A stretch of 23,391 nt of DNA from Phoronis australis (taxonomy: Eukaryota > Phoronida > Phoronidae): the NCBI GenBank assembly GCA_002633005.1, contig NMRA01000154.1, positions 357,766 to 381,156 on the forward strand, written 5' to 3'. Position 1 is the stretch's first letter. The number at the start of each line of letters is the position of its first letter. The notes below the pieces were generated by a model. That model ran no database searches. It was not told where the DNA came from and saw nothing but the letters and a program-made list of their open reading frames with translations. Positions 20,589-23,391 of this stretch are shown one piece after another. The position numbers and the translations under genes were made by a program.

Positions 20589-21180
20589 CTGAGTGAAACG
20601 AGACAAAATATGCATACAGCAGTTACATGTATTTGACGGAAATGAAGAGAAGTGACAACGCCCCCTGTATTGACTAGACTCAACAAAACAATCCTAGTTT
20701 TAATTGCTTAAATAGTTAAAAAAGCATTGGAACGAGGAAAGTTAAACAGAAGAACAGGGCGGGTAACGAAGGAAGGGTCAAATTAACGGTAACAGTATAA
20801 GAAGCAATTCACAGGGGTTTCATACTGCTGGCAACAGTAGAAGTATCGTTAACACTAAAAGTATGAGTTCGCGCAGGACCAGACCCCCAGGAAAAGCTAA
20901 AATATCGGTAACACCAGTAACAATTCACTGGGGGGCATAGTGCTAGCAACAGCCGAACTATTGGTAACACTATAAGGGCTCACTGAGGACCATACCGTTA
21001 CCAAAAACCAAATAAAAGGTACTTTGAGGCCTACATGTGCACGTGCGTGTACTGTAGCAGTACTGGGAAGAATAACGGGAAGAGTAGAAGAAAAGGAGGA
21101 ATGTCAATAAGGATTATATTTGTAGTAGTTTTAGTCACAGCTGTAGCGGTGCTGATGTTGATAGTGGTAGTGGTATAGGC

Positions 21181-21590
21181 GATCATGTTGGTGACCATGC
21201 TGGTGGTAGTAGTGGCGGTAGTGAAGGTGATGATGGTGATAATAAAGATAGTGGTAGGGGATGTGATGCTGGGGATGGTGGTTGTAGTGGTGGAGCAGTA
21301 GATGTCGTAGTTCTAGTAAGGATGGTGGTGGTGGTGGTGGTGGTAGAGGTAGTGTTGGTGCTGGTGACGTTGGTGTTAATGGTATTGGTGATTGTTGTAA
21401 TGGTGATTATAGGTGTGTTTTTTTTCGATAACGGTGGTGATGATGATGGTGGTAGTAGAGATAATGGTGATGGTGATGATGATGGTAGTAGAGACAATGG
21501 TGATGGTGATGGCGATGGCAATGGTGATGGTCGTAATCATGGTGACAATGGTAACAGAAGCGAAAATCGTAATGGTAGCAGCAGTTGAAG
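21181..21590. repeat. Imperfect GGT/GAT trinucleotide repeat
   Basis: A long purine-G rich stretch of ggtggt, gatgat, gtagtg and ggtgat triplets in the intron between lectin domain 1 and TSP1-1. It opens reading frames of Val, Asp/Gly or His on both strands, all of which are by-products of the repeat. Similar but weaker triplets begin near 21120. Confidence 0.95.
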
Positions 21591-21639
21591 GAAGACACGT
21601 TTAGGTCTAGACTAAACTAGTGTACATCTCCCTACAAAC

Positions 21640-21872
21640 CTTCCATTTCGCACAGTATATTCATTTCTTCGCTACAGTCAACGATACTCCACCTACACTT
21701 GTACACACAAGTCATCGCCATGCACGAATTTGTAATGTTCAGAACACTGTGTCCGTAGATCTGTTTTGTCAAGTGGCTTGGCGTTAGGGTAGTTCCGTTT
21801 GTATAGGTCCACTCTTCGGTCACATTGTCGTAAGTTAGACCAATCCAGAACGCACGTAAATCCTCCATTTTC
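21640..21872 (-). CDS. C-type lectin domain 1, C-terminal half (exon)
   Basis: This exon completes lectin domain 1. The acceptor is gtttttag and the donor GGAAG|gtttgt; it joins phase 2 to the preceding exon and ends in phase 1. The 77 whole codons include FWIGL at residues 8-12, EEWTYTNG at 19-26, Cys at 50, 55, 59, 66 and 74, and a closing NILCEME. Domain 1 is thus about 134 residues, the usual length. I do not see the EPN or QPD tripeptide or the WND motif that bind calcium and sugar in classical lectins, so a protein-binding or structural role is more likely than sugar binding (inference). Sequons NVT, NGT and NIT suggest glycosylation in the secretory route. A (GATG)n tract sits in the intron before it and a long trinucleotide repeat in the intron after it. 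Confidence 0.88.
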
Positions 21873-22136
21873 CTAAAAACACGGTTTAAACGATTCTTGA
21901 GGAAAGTATAATAAAATTTGTGGTTACTTCCTACAACAGTGTTGTGAGGTTATACATTTCTATGTATTAAAAGTGAACTAGACAGTGATTAAGACAAAAA
22001 AGTGTATTCACGATGTATAGGTGGGTGAGCGAAAGTGTGGATGGAAGTCAAGACGGGTGCCTGGACGGATGTATATTGGAATGGATAGGTGGGGGGTTAG
22101 GGGGTTAAGGAATGGATGGGAGGATACATGTAGATG

Positions 22137-22169
22137 TGTGGATGGATGGATGGATGGATGGATGGATGG
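22137..22169. repeat. (GATG)n microsatellite
   Basis: About seven uninterrupted gatg units sit in the 392-bp intron that splits lectin domain 1. Looser ggat and ggtg runs continue on the left from about 22020. Confidence 0.95.
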
Positions 22170-22264
22170 GTAAGGAGACATAGATGATGGATATTTAAAC
22201 TCACTGATGACAGAGAAAATTAAGCAGCTAATATACAAGTATGTGAAATTAAACTCATACTAAC

Positions 22265-22433
22265 GTATCCAGGAATGCCTTTAATTCTTCGCGCCTTTGA
22301 TCCGAGTCAATGTAAACCAGATGTGCGCCTCTTGTTGAGCAGAACGTGACCGCATTTGTGTACGTGGCTTTCATTTCGGTCCAGAAGTAGCATCTCGTGG
22401 AGGCCTTGTGCCAGCCAGGAGGACATACAAGAC
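22265..22433 (-). CDS. C-type lectin domain 1, N-terminal half (exon)
   Basis: This exon encodes the first half of a C-type lectin-like domain in a secreted or surface protein. Read on the minus strand it gives 55 whole codons, with Cys at 3, 14 and 31: a CPPGW opening, then CYFW, then an A-x2-F-C helix and a GAHLVYI segment, all typical of the family. The acceptor is tgcacag at 22440-22434 and the donor is GATAC|gttagt. It starts in phase 1 and ends in phase 2, which matches exon 21872-21640 exactly. It is the first exon of the gene that I can recognise; the expected upstream PAN exon or signal peptide is not seen in the remaining 950 bases. The acceptor tract is weak, so the 5' border is less sure than the domain call. 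Confidence 0.82.
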
Positions 22434-22440
22434 CTGTGCA

Positions 22441-23391
22441 TTAAATTACGGGTGTTCGTATAGTGACTATAAATTCAAAGTCGTTTGCAAAGAAAAAATC
22501 CAACACTCGTAAACTTCAAAATATAAAAGGTTCAGTGAATAAAACTGTCGCGGAAACTTATTATGCATCTGATCTTTTTGGTCCTGGTACTCTCGTTTAA
22601 AATGAATATAGAAACCCTACGTCTCAGTCGTAATAATAAATTACTGTCGGCAGTTTTAAAAGGTGGCGCTGTTTATGCGGATTTAAATGTTGGATGAGCG
22701 CCATTTTGAACTGACCACGCTAAGAATTGTACGATAACACTTGGCTTGCCCTAAAATCCATCTCTGTCTGGCGGTTCGGTAATTGGCCCAACTGTGCTGC
22801 ACATCCAATAGAATTAAGGATATTTCCAACCTTATTCACAAAAATTGGCCATTTTTACAAAATTTCAGTTGTGACTAGCAAAATACCTTATCTTCATTCT
22901 CGGGGAACTTCAAATACGAAATATATACTGCGTAGCGAGAAAAAAAAGATTTAGCAGAACCACCCTGGAACCGCACAACCGCGTGGATATTTGTTTACCA
23001 AGGTCAAAGGTTAAAGGGTTTTCAAGTAAATCGCCAGGTACAGGACAGCTTCGGTATACCCTCAGTCCTTTTCATTCACAAATTGGTCATACCATTGAAC
23101 CAACGAGGTGTGGTTATGATAGAATGGTCCCGGTGAAAACGAAGACAAAACGTAGTTTTGATCCTAAGGGAGTTGTGCGTCTACATGCATGCGACCGTTG
23201 ACGTTGAAAACGAATGCTACGAGTTGCCTCAGGCCTCAGTCTGGTCATGAACACAGAAAGTTGTGAAAAGAGATAAATCCTCCCCCTTATTCCTTAATTC
23301 AATTATTAAGTTAACATTTCGATGTTTCGATTTCATGTTAACGACTTACTTTAACCACCAATTCAATTTTTGTTATCCATTTCTTACTTGG
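22441..23391. other. Upstream flank of the modular gene, no exon recognised
   Basis: No PAN, lectin or TSP1 exon and no convincing signal peptide appears on the minus strand. A PAN exon of about 88 codons would have been visible. The expected upstream exon must be outside the window, or the gene starts here with a very short first exon. Confidence 0.5.

Noticed and set aside
21183-21604. Several long open frames on both strands
   Set aside because: They are Val, Asp/Gly, Ser/Pro or His runs produced by the trinucleotide repeat.
22579-22713. Plus-strand ORF around 22565 starting MHLIFLVLVLSF, like a signal peptide
   Set aside because: It is on the strand opposite the modular gene, is only about 44 codons long, and has no downstream domain; a chance hydrophobic start is more likely.
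1-23391. tRNA, rRNA, CRISPR array or bacterial operon signals
   Set aside because: No cloverleaf with a GGTTCGAATCC-type arm, no spaced direct repeats of CRISPR type and no tightly packed long ORFs were seen.

Overview
The window looks like nuclear DNA from an animal, most plausibly a marine invertebrate such as a cephalochordate, other invertebrate deuterostome or cnidarian. Genes are split into short exons with GT/AG borders, introns are 0.4-4 kb, and the spaces between exons are filled with degenerate retroelements, minisatellites and microsatellites. There are no bacterial features. Species cannot be settled by reading alone, and one N plus several poly-C runs suggest raw assembly.

The only host gene I can support lies on the minus strand and runs through most of the window, from about 22433 down to 6408. 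Ten exons were found by reading splice sites and domain residues. In transcript order they encode C-type lectin domain 1 (22433-22265 and 21872-21640), thrombospondin type 1 repeat 1 (20588-20382), a PAN/apple domain (18640-18377), C-type lectin domain 2 (17683-17503 and 14233-14007), thrombospondin type 1 repeat 2 (13169-12984) and a SEA domain in three exons (8994-8888, 8006-7945, 6626-6408). Every junction joins in phase: domains start and end in phase 1, both lectin domains are interrupted at the same phase 2 position, and the SEA exons join 0 then 2. This gives about 618 codons of a modular extracellular protein. SEA domains usually sit just outside a membrane anchor, so a surface or shed protein is likely. 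Neither the first exon with a signal peptide nor the last exon was found; both ends probably lie outside the window or in unrecognised short exons.

The introns carry the mobile DNA. The 4 kb intron after TSP1-2 holds a decayed plus-strand non-LTR retrotransposon with reverse transcriptase, CCHC knuckle and restriction-like endonuclease (about 9560-12120). The 3.3 kb intron that splits lectin domain 2 holds a compact Penelope-like element remnant (16377-16933) with 94-bp inverted terminal repeats, a hammerhead-ribozyme-like motif in each arm, a GIY-YIG endonuclease tail and 13-bp direct flanking repeats. The same intron has a small plus-strand ORF resembling the start of P2RX7_C-type proteins. 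A minisatellite of about 53-bp units (about 19993-20402) runs directly into the end of TSP1-1 and appears to supply its splice donor. A roughly 200-bp repeat occurs at 7203-7420 and 19603-19829, and an 85-bp repeat at 7691-7775 and 12159-12243.

Positions 1-6400 and 22440-23391 contain no gene I can support.
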